Below, in pieces: positions 11,625 to 22,388 of a stretch of DNA of 64,000 nt; positions within the stretch are counted from its first letter, which is position 1, and each line of letters opens with the position of its first letter. Below the pieces are notes generated by a model that was given only the letters and a program-made list of their open reading frames with translations, was not told the DNA's origin and searched no databases. This DNA is from Cryptomeria japonica (taxonomy: Eukaryota; Streptophyta; Pinopsida; Cupressales; Cupressaceae), in NCBI RefSeq assembly GCF_030272615.1, contig NC_081410.1, positions 140,949,349 through 141,013,348 of the forward strand, written 5' to 3'. Both the position numbers and the translations under genes were made by a program.

Positions 11625-12980
11625 TGTAGACGTATAAATTTGACCACCTTCTTAAATAAATATTTAATATTTATTTTAACCATATCCCCTTGTTAATTAA
11701 ATCTTATTTAATTAATTTCTTCATTTTCATCTATTTATTTAAATAAATTCAATTTATTTAATTAAAATCATATAAACCTTTTCTAGCCTTTAATTAAATA
11801 GATCTCTTTATTTAATTAATTCCCCTTTCTCCCCTTTTAATTAAATTGATCCTTGCAAATAAATAAATCTAATTTATTGATAAAATCCCCACACTTGTAT
11901 TTATGCAAGTTGCATCTATTTTTTGTTGAAATAAAGTAATTTTATTTTAATTAAAATCCTTTTCCCTCATCCACTTGCATTTTCCTACATCTCCCACTTG
12001 CCTCCTAAACCCCTTCTAGATTCTTCTAATCACTTCCAATTTAGCCTAATTCATCTCCTAATTATTGTCACATTCCTAAGTAAAAGGAAGTCACTTCTCA
12101 AAGACTCCAAAGTCTTCAATAACCAGTAAAGGCTTTGTGTCTTCAAATGGTTAACCTCTAAAGCCTTCCAAACCATTAAAAGCTCTTACATAACCATTTA
12201 TGGTTAACTCACCTTTGACTTTTGGTTAGAGACTTTCCTCTAGCTTAACCATCCTTTTGACTCAAGGGTCTCACCAAACACTTATGGCTTTGACCATAGT
12301 TATCCATTTAACCCTTGCACAAGAGATTACCCCTTGGATAAAAGCTTTATCTATTTGATAACCCTAACCTAACCTTAACCTTTACCTCCTAAGGTAACCT
12401 TCATGTCTTCTCAGACATTTATTGCCTCTTGCATCTCCTCTCAAGCAACCTCTTGTTGACAATTGTCACCATTTCATTGGTTGAAATTGTAAACATAGAT
12501 TGATTAACTTTCAATCCTAGCCCTTGTTAAGATTATTCAATCTTAACCATCCATTGCCTTATTTTCCCTATAAATAGAGCTCTCATTCTTCATTATCCAT
12601 ATCTCTCTAAGTTTTTATGCATCTACATTATAGCCTAATTTACTAAGCATTTTAGCCTCTCTTTATTAAAACATCATCATATCATTTAGAAGTATTTTTC
12701 ATATCATAGAATATTCATGCTAAGCTAGTATATCATGCTAGGATAATTTATTAATCTTTTTATCATGTCACTATCTTCATCTTAACTTAATCATCATAGT
12801 TTTAACACATCATATAGATCTTAGAATGCATTCATGCATGTAGATCAAATATCACTTGTTCTTGGATTTGTCATTCCTAAGTCACTTGCTCAATGATCTG
12901 AGAGCAAAACATTGGCTTTAGGGATCCTGTGAGATAGAGAACAATGGGACACCCCTTGGGAAGTTAAACTAGTTCAATTA
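11625..12980 (+). mobile_element. Gypsy LTR (3' LTR of the left element; right end uncertain)
   Basis: It starts TGTAGACGTATAAATTTGAC directly after the polypurine tract. It contains AT-rich blocks built from TTAATTAAAT and AAATAAAT (11,650-11,900), a stretch of TTAACC and ACCTTTGACTTTTGG motifs, and a TATA box at 12,569. Another gypsy-type LTR with a similar start (TGTAGACACC) is at 61,961. The right boundary was not resolved. It may also act as the 5' LTR of the fragment at 13,000-15,795. Confidence 0.65.
12569..12577 (+). promoter_or_regulatory. LTR TATA box, TATAAATAG
   Basis: TATAAATAG in the context TTTTCCCTATAAATAGAGCT is a near-perfect plant TATA box, about 945 bases into the LTR, and marks the likely U3/R border. 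Confidence 0.65.
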
Positions 12981-13119
12981 GTATATATACTTGCACCAAG
13001 AGTGTTATTGGTATGTGTGTCTTTTTATCACCACATTTTCCCGCGTACTTTTCTTGCGCCCACCGTGTGGCACATCCCCAAAAATAACATCATTTTTTTG
13101 TGCATGTTAGAGATTGCAA

Positions 13120-13385
13120 TCACTCTGGAACACTCTTTTAGCACATCTAGAACTTTCTATAGCGCATCTGTGGCAAACTTTAGCACATTCATCATATTGT
13201 TTAGTGCATAGAAACCATTCCTTAGCGCATTTAACTTTCTTTCTGGCACGTGTTCTTCTCTCCTTTTTTTGTGCATAGGAGTATCAGTATAGCACATTTA
13301 GACATTAGAGTACCATGTAGGATCTGTATTTTAGCACTTTTGCACCATATTTAAGTGCATCCTGCCTACATGTTAGCGCATAGCT
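13120..13385. repeat. Dispersed motif array, consensus TTTAGCGCAT (reverse of the 10.6-11.0 kb array)
   Basis: Copies such as TTTTAGCACAT, TATAGCGCAT, TTTAGCACATT, TTAGTGCAT, CTTAGCGCATTT and GTTAGCGCAT recur about every 20-40 bases. It is the reverse complement of the motif array left of the LTR. Confidence 0.65.
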
Positions 13386-13539
13386 CTGACAGAGGCAAAT
13401 GTTTTTTGTAACCGAGTCATAAATTTAGGCTTGTGAAACCCACCATCAGGATCTATTTTTTGACTGATTGAGTGCAGGTTCTAACATTTCTCAGTGCAAG
13501 AATAGGAGGAAGCTACTTTATTTTTTCTTTACTTTCTTT

Positions 13540-14060
13540 TGAAGTTAGTAAAAAGAACTCATCTTTTCCTTTATTGCAAAAAGTCTAAAATGAATCTCAT
13601 TTTCTCTTTTGGATGCCTAAAATAAACTTCATGATTTATTTTGGTGCCTAAAATAGAATTCATCTTTCTTTCTTGCATGGATAAAAAGAACAAAAAATTC
13701 AAATCTTTCCTTTTATGCAAAATAGGATAATCTTTTTTTCGGTTTAAAAGGAACAGAACAAACTTTCCAATTTTTGCCCAAAGTTAAAATTGAACATCAC
13801 ATTCCTTTGGTGCTTATTAAAATGAACTTCACCTTTGTTTTGGAAGCTTAAAAAGAACCTTCACATTTCCATTTTAAAAGCTTTCAAAATTAATATTGTT
13901 GTTGTTTAATTGGTGATTCATTTTGTTGACAAGGGTTTACTTTCAAAAGTTCAAAATATTGATATCTTCACACATTGCTTTATTCGAATAAAAAGAACAT
14001 CATGTCTTCTTGGAGCAACATATCCATCTACCTTAGATAATTTTGCAATGAAAGTCTAAA
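13540..14060 (+). repeat. Diffuse repeat in gypsy leader-like region (AAAATGAACTTCATCTTT type)
   Basis: Degenerate copies of a block like GCCTAAAATGAACTTCATCT followed by T-rich sequence recur about every 40-60 bases. No coding frame is seen. Position after an LTR suggests a 5' leader of a gypsy element. Confidence 0.45.
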
Positions 14061-14594
14061 AAGAATCCTTGTCTTTTGTGTTTGTGAGGTGATAGGTATA
14101 TGCTCTCACCTTCAATAGGTGATCAAAAAGCCAAAACCATCTCTTTATGCTTTCTTTTAGTTTCATGCACTAACACTTTTAGAAGGCTTGCCCTCCCGAG
14201 TTTCGCTTAGGACACCATAAAGGTCGGTGAGAGTGGAAAGACCTAAGTGGGAAACGCCTTTATCGCCAATTTCTCCAAACCACTATAATCAAATGTCGAG
14301 GCTGATGAAAATCCCCTCCAACAATTTTTCTCAGTGATTAGTCTACCCCCAGTATCTTTAAGATATGTAAAGCCTTTATTCTAAAGGTTGGGAAGCCTCC
14401 CGAGGGAGTTTATCATTGAAGACCGAATAGAAGCCTGATAAAAACTATAGAAGTGGAATCTTTGAGTTGAGTCAGTTACCAAAAATTGGCAATATCATAG
14501 TGCAAGGGTGGGGAAGAGTCTGCCCCCAAGATCACTCACCATATATCTCCCAAGATAACTACCCAATTGTGAAGCAATTCACTTTGGATTAATT
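14060..14594 (+). other. Non-coding, gypsy leader-like sequence
   Basis: No open frame of note. It contains two copies of the words CCTCCCGAG (near 14,192 and 14,397) and phrases such as GGGAAACGCC. It ends abruptly at 14,594, where integrase homology begins, so a large internal deletion probably removed gag to RNase H between these parts. Confidence 0.4.
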
Positions 14595-15298
14595 TCCTCA
14601 ACTATCTCATTTGTAGATATGACATTCCTAGTTCCATCATCATAGATAATAGACGTCCTTTCAAGAATCAAGATGTGTGAGAGCTATGCAAATGATTCAA
14701 AATACATCTCTTTTCCACACCATACTACCCAAAGGAGAATGACCAAGCATAAGCATCAAACAAAACAATCTTGAAAATCCTCAACAAAACAATAAATGAT
14801 GCTGGCAAGGATTGACATGTATAACTCAATCTGACAATTTGGGCCTTCAGAATGATTATAAGCACACCTACAAGGGCTACACCATATTCATTTGTGTATG
14901 GTTCATAAACAATTCTACCTATTGAGGTAGAAATCCCATCTCTTCGAGTATCTTTAAAGGGCCTCATACCAGATGAGGAATATCGAGTGAACAGGTTGCA
15001 GGAACTAGAGCTTCTTGATGAAAAAAGACAATGCACCTATGACCATCTTAAGGCATATCAAAAATGAATATGCAGAAGCTATAATCACAAAGTCATCCCA
15101 AGGGCTTTCAAAGTTGGTGATCTCGTCCTAAAAGAAAATCCCAGAAATCAGCAAGATCGAGAAAAGAAGGGGAAATTTGAACTTAACTGGTTGGGACCCT
15201 TTGTCATCATATCAGCCTATGGATAAGGAGCATATCAGTTATTGGACCTGCTTGACCAACTAACCAACAACATCCATCTGAAGAAATTCTACACTTGA
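14595..15298 (+). pseudogene. Second gypsy-Tat integrase fragment
   Basis: It is the same coding segment as 5501-6219, from the LNYVIYRYGIPSSII region to the terminal K-FYT and TGA at 15,296-15,298. It lost the catalytic Glu to a stop in the NDQA-x-ASNK context and has further stops. Relative to copy one it keeps some codons that copy one lost (for example SLRVSLKGLIPDEEYRVNRL here versus a stop there), so the two are independent decays of one ancestor. The left border is sharp. Confidence 0.8.
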
Positions 15299-15795
15299 GT
15301 CGTCCAATGCATGGATCAAGCAAAAAAAAAAAAAAAAGCAAAAGGAAAATCAGAAAAATACAAAAAATTGAAAAACAAATAAAAAATCACAATAAAAATG
15401 AAGGCGAAAACCTGGCAATAGGCGCTATTTTTGAGAGAACAACTCCTCTATCTATTGGTACTCACATCATATCTTTGATCCATCTGATCTAAGTCCATAG
15501 CCATCATTGAACACTTATACACGCAACCTTATCCCGGACATACTTAGTGTAGTCACTATCCTTGATTATCTAAACAATTATTTGTATCATATCCCACCAT
15601 GGCTTGGTGATCAACGTATATATCCACATCGATGTGTGTCCATAACTGGGGGAAACATTCATCTCACTTTAGCATTCAAGCAACAAACAAGGATCACAAC
15701 ATACTAAGGAAACCATTGTCAAAACTGCTCATCAAACTAGCAAAGAGGAACATTATCCAATTGCAACTTCAACACACACACGATGGATGATATTT
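15299..15795 (+). repeat. Copy of the gypsy 3' region (matches 6220-6693)
   Basis: It follows the integrase stop in both copies, with the A-run, the block TATTGGTACTCACATCATAT and the end CGATGGATGATAT in common. Homology to the first copy stops at about 15,793. A lysine-rich reading frame here (15,295-15,492) is a by-product of the A-run. Confidence 0.75.
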
Positions 15796-15804
15796 CTGAT
15801 ACCA
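15795..15804 (-). promoter_or_regulatory. Antisense primer-binding site, TGGTATCAGA
   Basis: Minus-strand TGGTATCAGA matches the tRNA-iMet primer site used by the copia elements in this window. It abuts, after four bases, an LTR-like end reading CTACATCA on the minus strand (15,808). Confidence 0.5.
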
Positions 15805-15807
15805 ATA

Positions 15808-17438
15808 TGATGTAGAGTCAGACAACAAACTAGCTGAAAACCTTTTCTCACCCATAACTACTATGTCCAAAACAAGTTCTTTTGCATGTTCAAGGTGTGA
15901 ACAACACACTTACCAAATTCTCAACTCATAATAATTTGTGTGACCGGATCCATAGCAGTTTATTATCTTTTGGTACCGGTATGATGAAAACTCTCTACCC
16001 TTGTATAAACTAGTTTAGTATCTTCTGGTACTAGTGGGATGTAAACCTATTGTATTTTGTCTATTGGTAGTCCATCCAATAGAAAACACCCATAAGATCT
16101 AGAAATCAGATATGTTAGGGATTACTTGCCTCACAACTGTCCAATTATCTAGTAACCCTACTGATAGCCTAGTAGCCCTACCGGTTGAGTTTCCCAAACA
16201 CAACTTAACAAAGTTCCAGAGGAAAAGATGAAATAAAGGTGGATTCAGATACCCTTTATCTAGTTACACAATTCCCTAAAATCTTAGACTCTAGCCATAA
16301 GTTGAAAGGTTTGTACCCTTACTGTCCTTCCAGACCTAGTTAAGCCACTTAGGCCTAATTTACAAAGCAAGTACCCCTTGTATTAGTCCAAAAACTAAAC
16401 CAACACTTATGTAACTTGTGGTAAGGTGTAAAACCACAAAATCCAAGGTTTTAAGACTTTATCCCATCTTCTTTGTCTTCTGCAAGTGATTTCCACTTCT
16501 ACAGTTAAGGCAGTCACATAGAGATGTCCGCCTAGGGTCAATTCAATCTCTCTGGTCTTGGAGCCTCCCTGCAAACCAACACCAAAATATTATGATTTAG
16601 TGGCCCTTATAACATTTTACCCATAGGTTGTTTATTCCTCCTATGAAAATGTTAGATTAAGGACATCTTTATAGTGAAACCCTAAGTGCAAGCAGGGTTT
16701 GTGACTAGTCTGGCTAGATTTGGATGGATCCCTACAACCCGATTGTTAGAAAACCTCAAAATTAATTCAAATGAAAGATAAGAAACTTCCCTAACTCATC
16801 CAATTGGTTTCAGACATCCACCAATCTGTACTAAACATAAATGAACAACAAAAACACATAATTTTAGAAAACTCCAAGTATATTGTATTGCTCCAAACTC
16901 CAAAACATCATTAAATTTCATCAACTTCAACAACTATGCCAAAAACAACATGGATTCAATCCAAGTGGGAATAATATAGCCTCCCTAATGGTTTCCAACC
17001 AATTTTCAAACTTTGGAACCATTGGAGGATTAGTTATCCATTTTTTTAACATTTTGCAATGACAACAAAAGTTGTCAACTTGCACTTTTCAAATTTGGCG
17101 ACTCCAATGTGTATTCGACCTATTCCAAGGATTGGTCTAATTTTTCTAAGACATATTTATTTTCTTGACTCATGCCTAGACTCCTATTGACCCACATGGT
17201 CATTTGTCCATGGTGGCTTATAAAATGCCACGATGACAATGCCTTACATCAACTGGGTCTTATTGACTCACAAAACTATCAACCTATTACAGATGATCAT
17301 TTCCACCTCATGAGTGTTATTGGGCTCTATTAGACTTCATTTGTGTCTTCCTTTGTGTCTTTGGGTGCTCCTGCACTAGTTTCCAAATATGAAAGTTAAA
17401 TGAGAGAGATGGAAGAATAGGAAAGAGAGTTGGAAGAG
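15808..17438 (-). mobile_element. Probable antisense LTR fragment and non-coding sequence
   Basis: If the primer site at 15,795 is real, an antisense LTR starts at 15,808 with TGATGTAGAG. I could not find its other end. ACCGGT-type words occur (near 15,975 and 16,185) as in the copia LTRs of the window. No coding sequence is visible up to 17,438. Confidence 0.35.
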
Positions 17439-18342
17439 TGATGCAGGAGCACTGGTCTAGTTCTTACCGATTGAGTAGTTTTCAGTGGAATTATTTGAGA
17501 GCATGACATTTCTTCATGTTTGAGTGTTTAGCATTGTGGTTTTGGGTTTATTCCCTTGTTTTCATGGTCTTTATCGTGTTTGAGATTCATAGAATTTGGC
17601 TTTGTTTCTGGTGAGATGTGGATTTTGGTATTGTCTCGGTTGATATGTTCTTATCAATTAACCTGGTTGTGTGTTGAGCGAAGATGATTTTGGGTTGCGG
17701 TTGATCTTTGTGACTTGCAGATCATTAGAGATGTTTCTTTGGGCCTTAGTCTGTATTCTTGGAGGTCTGCACATCATTTTATGCTTTGGATTTGTTCTTA
17801 GTGATTTGATCCGACATGTTACCGTTGCACGTTTCATGAATTGGCTGGTCTTTGGACTGACTTGATTGAGTTGTAATTATTTGCAGATGGTGTAAATGGA
17901 AGCTTGTGAATCATTTGAATAGGGAAGAAGTTAGAAGATTGAAGACAAAGCTTTGAGGTTGAGCGAAGATGTAGAATCGACGAGATTCTGATCCGGTAGG
18001 ATTGAGGCTGGAAGGCTGAGGTCCGAGTTAGGGTAGAACCGGTAGACTGTTATCGGAATCTGATTTGATATGTGGATGATCTACAGATCTTGTAATTACA
18101 TTATAAGAATTATTTATATCCTGGACTGGACTGTGATCCAACAAGTGGCATGTATAATTCTTTAGATTGTAATAAGATTCATTCACACTGTTTACCGGTT
18201 ATGTGTTATGTGTTGTTACCGATTGTTCTTTCTGCTATTTTTGGCACCTTGTTGCAGGATACCGGTATTCTTTGCATGGTTTATGTTTTAAGATGCAAGG
18301 TTGGGCTATCCTTCATTGGATCTCTCTACCTTGACTGCGTCA
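17439..18342 (+). repeat. 5' LTR of the short element
   Basis: 904 bp, TG...CA ends, followed by AA and the primer site. A frame of 64 codons and one of 114 codons within it have no recognisable product. Confidence 0.75.
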
Positions 18343-18344
18343 AA

Positions 18345-18356
18345 TGGTATCAAAGC
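18345..18356 (+). promoter_or_regulatory. Primer-binding site TGGTATCAAAGC
   Basis: Complementary to the 3' end of initiator tRNA-Met with one change from TGGTATCAGAGC, two bases after the LTR end. Confidence 0.75.
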
Positions 18357-18702
18357 TGGTTTGTGAACCTATTATTGGAGGAGGACCTGATTATGCACCA
18401 ATTGGTTGGAGAGAAGATCGAGGAAACTTATGGACTTGTTCAGATCGCCGAACATGAGGTAGAGCATGGTTTTCAGGTAGACCACCGATCCTAGAGCTTG
18501 AGCTTGAGGCAGTTAGTGGGTGGAGACTTGAACAGATCACCGATTGAGGTAGGTTGCAGTTTGGACTGATAGATCATCGTGGAGAGGCAACTAGAAGTTG
18601 TGGTTAAATCACCAAATCCCTGAGGCAGTTGCAAGTACCTACTAACCAATCATTGGACTAGATCAAGTGATGGGACTCACTTTTAAATTAACCTCGAGAG
18701 TC

Positions 18703-19592
18703 TGATGCAGGAGCATCGGTCTAGTTCTTATCGGTTGAACAATTTTTCAGTGGAATTGTTTGAGAGCATGGCATTTATTCATGTTTGAGTGTTTAGCATT
18801 ATAGTTTTGGTTTTATTCCCTTATGTTCATGGCCTTTACCATGTTCAAGTTTCATAGTATTTGGCTTTGTTTCTGGTGAGATGTGGATTCTGGTATTGTC
18901 TTGGTTGATATGTTCTTATCAGTTAGCCTAGTTGTATGTTGAGTGAAGATGATTTCGGGTTGCACCGTGACTTGTAGATCATTAGAGGTGTTGATTTAGG
19001 TCTTGTTTAGTATTCTCGGAAGTCTGTGCATTGTTTTATGATTTGGAGGTTGTTCTTAGTGATTTGATCCGACATGTTACCATTGCATGTTTCATGAACC
19101 AGTTGGTCTTTGGGATAACTTGATTGAATTGTAATTATTTGCCGATGTTATAAATGGAATCTTGTGAATCATTTGAAGATAGAGAAGTTAGAAGATTGAA
19201 GAAAAAACTTTGAGGTTGAGTGAAGATGTAGAACCAACAAGATTCTGATCCGGTAGGATTGAGGTCAAAAGGCTGAGGTCTGGGTTAGGTTAGAACTGGT
19301 AGACTGTTACCAGAAGCCGATTTGATATGTGGACAATCTATGGATCTTGTAATTGCATTGTAAGCATTGTTTTTATCTTGGACTGCAATCCAACATATGA
19401 CATATACAATTCTTCAAATTGTAATAAGATTCATTCATTGTTTACCGGTTATGTGTTATGTGTTGTTATCGGTTGTTCTTTCTACTATTTTTGGCACCTT
19501 GTTACCGGTTACCAGTATTCTTTGCATGGTTTATGTTTTAAGCTACAAGGTTGGGGTGTCCTTCATTGGATCTCCCTGCCTTGACTGTGTCA
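18703..19592 (+). repeat. 3' LTR of the short element
   Basis: 890 bp, aligned end to end with 17,439-18,342 with scattered substitutions and small indels. Confidence 0.75.
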
Positions 19593-19645
19593 CTAATCAA
19601 CTACATGCCCAATCAGTGTAGAAGGTGACAAATTAGGACTATATT

Positions 19646-20250
19646 AAAATTGATGAAGAACATGCTCCATGGGTAATGAAGATGGGATAACAACACTAAT
19701 GTGTCTATCAAAAAAGTGGAGATGAATGTCCTTAAAATAATCCTCTAGATCTACAATATGAGGCTCCACAAACAATAATGATATGTTTCTAAGATACGAA
19801 TCCCAAGTAGCCATATTTGGAAGAACAACATCTTGCTACACCGAATCAATCAGAACTATGCATGTGCTAATTCCAAAGTCATAAAAAACAACATAAGATG
19901 AAGATGATTGAGATTGGATCTCAATGTGATGATTAGGAACATGAAGAATTTTTTTTGGTCCAACAGAACATGCAAGACCTATGATATACTCAAGATTCTC
20001 CAAAGTATCATCATCAAAGGGTATGAAATTTGCATGTGAAAGGGGAAGAAGACAATCTACTACAAGATATTCTTGGAATAGAGAGATATGAGGGTCTCCA
20101 TGCATCTCCCAAATTTTAGTACAAAGTGTGTGGGGACACTCAAGGTCTAATATAGTGTGCACATATTGCCATAATCAACACTAGAACAAATCATCTATGG
20201 TATTACCCCAAGTTGTGCTACCTCCTAATGTCGTTGGTTCAAGTATGAGT
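19646..20250 (-). pseudogene. Unidentified decayed coding sequence
   Basis: On the minus strand one frame is open from about 20,162 to 19,836 (a stretch with LDLECPHTLC and EYLVVDCLLPLSHANFIPFD) and, after a single TAG at 19,836, stays open for about 60 more codons (NMATWDSYLRNISLLF and DLEDYFKDIHLHFF) to a TAA near 19,647. Upstream of 20,162 the same frame continues with TTWGNTIDDLF through two stops. One frame holding through about 200 codons with few stops suggests a former gene or element ORF. I do not recognise the family. It starts right after the short LTR element, so it may be cut by it. Confidence 0.45.
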
Positions 20251-21763
20251 CCATACAAATAATACAAAATATCTAGCCACCTGGGATGTGTCAAGATGCC
20301 ACTTCACAAAGACTATAATTACCCAAGTTGCCAAGATAACAACTAAAAGATGACAGAAAAAATCATGATACCTCCTCAAAATCTAGAAAAATAGAGTTAA
20401 GATATATGTAGAGGAATCCTCCAACTTTCCAACACTTACTCAATTTCAAAAAACAAATCCTAAATGTGCAAGATATGGCCCCGAAAGAACAAAACTAAAT
20501 ATTTGACTTTGTAGGCCTAGCGTAGAAAATTAGAGTAGAATCTAGAAAAAATACAAGTACCACTAGATCAATGTCAAAACTAGCTTTTTTACAATATCTC
20601 ATTTGCACAATTTCTACTTTGTATAACCAAGTTATGGCCAAAAAACCACAAGTAGGTCAAAAAGCAAACTAGGTCCAAAATTGAAATATTTCTAAAATAT
20701 TCCCTACTCACAAAAAAATGGAATATGCCTTTGAAGTTTCTTTGCCAAAAGTAGTACGGCTAATGTCAACACATACTAGTTGAGGGTATTATATGCATAG
20801 ACTGGTAGGTGCAAGTATAGATGCCTATGCAAAGAAATGTGTGTAAAGGTACATTTGATTTTTATTTTTTTTAAACAAAATTTTGAATGGAAAAAAATGT
20901 AGAGGTGTGTGAATTTTTTTGCTTGTGTTGGAATTTTTTTTGTGTCGATGCATATGGTATACGATGCTATGCAAGATTGTATAGTGTTAATGCAAGTGAT
21001 ACATGTCCATAAAAAAAATTGTACCTCTAAAAAATTTTTGTCCCAAAATCAACTTCTCTAATTTTGACAATATGATAAATGATCTTAGGGTTTTTGGGAA
21101 TCCTGAGTGCAATGGTGAGGTCAATTTTACCCCGAAGTGTCCATAGTTTTCACTAACCTAAAATTTTGCCTCAATTTTTTTTGCCATCAGCCAAATTAAC
21201 CCAAAACTTCAGCTGCTAATCTATAGGATTTGGGATAATGTGAACACGAGGGCAACCTCCATTTGAGCTCAATGTGCACAAAAATATATCTCAAGGTTGG
21301 ATCCCTCTAGAATATGGATAGAAACTTAGAAAATTTTCTTTAATACTATGTACACATTGACGATTTAACCTCACAATCCAAGAATCATCTGCAAGCACAC
21401 CACCTATCACAAAGAAAGATCAAGCAAGAATAATTTTCTCAACACAACCTAAGAATTTTGTATTAACTGCACGAAAAGATTATGCTTCAAATGAATGAAT
21501 CCTTATGAAAATGATGAATGCAACCCTGGATGCAAAAATGTAATGCAAGATTAAATTAGTTAGTGCTAGTGTCACAATCATGAAAAATGAGACAACTTAA
21601 GCTATGATTAGCCTAATTTAATAAAAGGAAAAAGTACCTAAGTTTAGCTCAAGTGAACAATGTAATCAAAGGACTTAATTAATTAAAGAATTAGATAAAG
21701 TGTCCTAATTAATCCATTAAATAGAATGTAGCCTTAAAACATGCTCAACTTTGTCATCCAAAT
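20251..21763. other. Non-coding, nothing recognised
   Basis: AT-rich sequence with T-runs at 20,860-20,945. No frame, primer site or LTR border stands out. Confidence 0.4.
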
Positions 21764-21777
21764 ATCTAATTTTGTGA
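21764..21777. repeat. SINE target site duplication, left copy (right copy 21,978-21,991)
   Basis: ATCTAATTTTGTGA, identical on both sides of the SINE. Confidence 0.9.
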
Positions 21778-21977
21778 GCCCGCGATGGGTAGGATAGTTG
21801 GCTTGGGTAGTGGGTTTTCTCCCCATTGGTCTTGAGTTCGACTCTCTAAACCTAGTTTTTATGCGCGTGTAATGCAAAAGCCCTTACACACACCCCAAGG
21901 GATTAGTCTCACCTCAGCTCGACTCGAAGTGGGTGTCGGGTTGGGTCGCAAGCATACCCTTCAACACTTAAAAAAAA
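21778..21977 (+). mobile_element. tRNA-derived SINE with 14-bp target duplication
   Basis: A 200-bp unit starts GCCCGCGATGGGTAGGATAG and has a pol III A-box-like stretch (TTGGCTTGGGTAGTGGG) and a B box (GAGTTCGACTCTC) in a tRNA-like arrangement. A non-tRNA body with TCACCTCAGCTCGACTCG follows, then a short A-tail. ATCTAATTTTGTGA occurs on both sides (21,764-21,777 and 21,978-21,991) without mismatch. A perfect long target duplication and A-tail mean LINE-driven insertion, fairly recent relative to the surrounding elements. Confidence 0.9.
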
Positions 21978-22209
21978 ATCTAATTTTGTGAAAGTGCTTT
22001 CTAGGGACATTGTCTATTTAGAATTTTTTTGAATTAATAAGTATTTGTATTCTTGTAGGTCAAACCCCTTTGGCAAGCTAGATTAATAGTGATGAATGAT
22101 ATAAAAGAAAATATACATAGACATAACAATGACCTATATACTTATAATGTAGGTTTGATTCCTTTAGTATCCTTTAGAATTAAGGTATTGTTTAAATCAT
22201 TCTCCCTGT

Positions 22210-22388
22210 AATAGCATGTGTAATCAAATGCACATTGAATATCTTTATTTTCTATGATATAGCAACATTTTGTACAAATATGTATTAAGTTGGATCATAA
22301 TAGCATGTGTAATCAAATGCATATTGAATATCTTTATTTTCTATGATATAGCAACATTTTGCACAAATATGTCTCAAGTTGGATCATA
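22210..22388. repeat. Tandem duplication, two units of 89 bp
   Basis: Units start at 22,210 and 22,299 with ATAGCATGTGTAATCAAATG and end GTTGGATCATAA. They differ at only about four positions, so the duplication is young. Confidence 0.85.

Larger units (their letters stand above)
1..12980 (+). mobile_element. Ty3/gypsy element, Tat type (dual RNase H), decayed; 5' part lies outside the window
   Basis: The window opens inside the protease-side coding region of a gypsy element. In order one sees a G-patch segment, reverse transcriptase, RNase H, a second archaeal-type RNase H, integrase (to 6219), a long 3' region, a polypurine tract and an LTR start at 11,625. The second RNase H between the RT/RH block and the integrase is a known hallmark of the Tat lineage (Tat, Ogre, Retand), and long 3' regions with extra genes are also known there. 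A foreign solo LTR (134-1539) splits the coding part. The right end of the LTR (about 12,980) is a guess, as I found no clear CA end or primer site. Many stops and frameshifts show the element is dead. Confidence 0.75.
17439..19592 (+). mobile_element. Short non-autonomous LTR element (about 0.9-kb LTRs, 360-bp interior)
   Basis: Two direct repeats, 17,439-18,342 and 18,703-19,592, both start TGATGCAGGAGCA and end TTGACTG-GTCA. The interior of only 360 bp begins with a tRNA-iMet primer site, has no coding capacity and ends TTAAATTAACCTCGAGAGTC before the second LTR. A pair of LTRs with a tiny interior is the plan of TRIM-like elements, though these LTRs are longer than usual for TRIMs. The LTRs differ at many positions, so the insertion is old. 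Flanking five-mers (AAGAG left, CTAAT right) do not match. Confidence 0.75.

Noticed and set aside
15295-15492. Lysine-rich small protein
   Set aside because: Caused by an A-run in the gypsy 3' region. The other copy (6220 onward) does not keep the frame.
17434-19597. Target duplication for the short LTR element
   Set aside because: AAGAG on the left and CTAAT on the right do not match, and shifting the borders by a few bases does not help.
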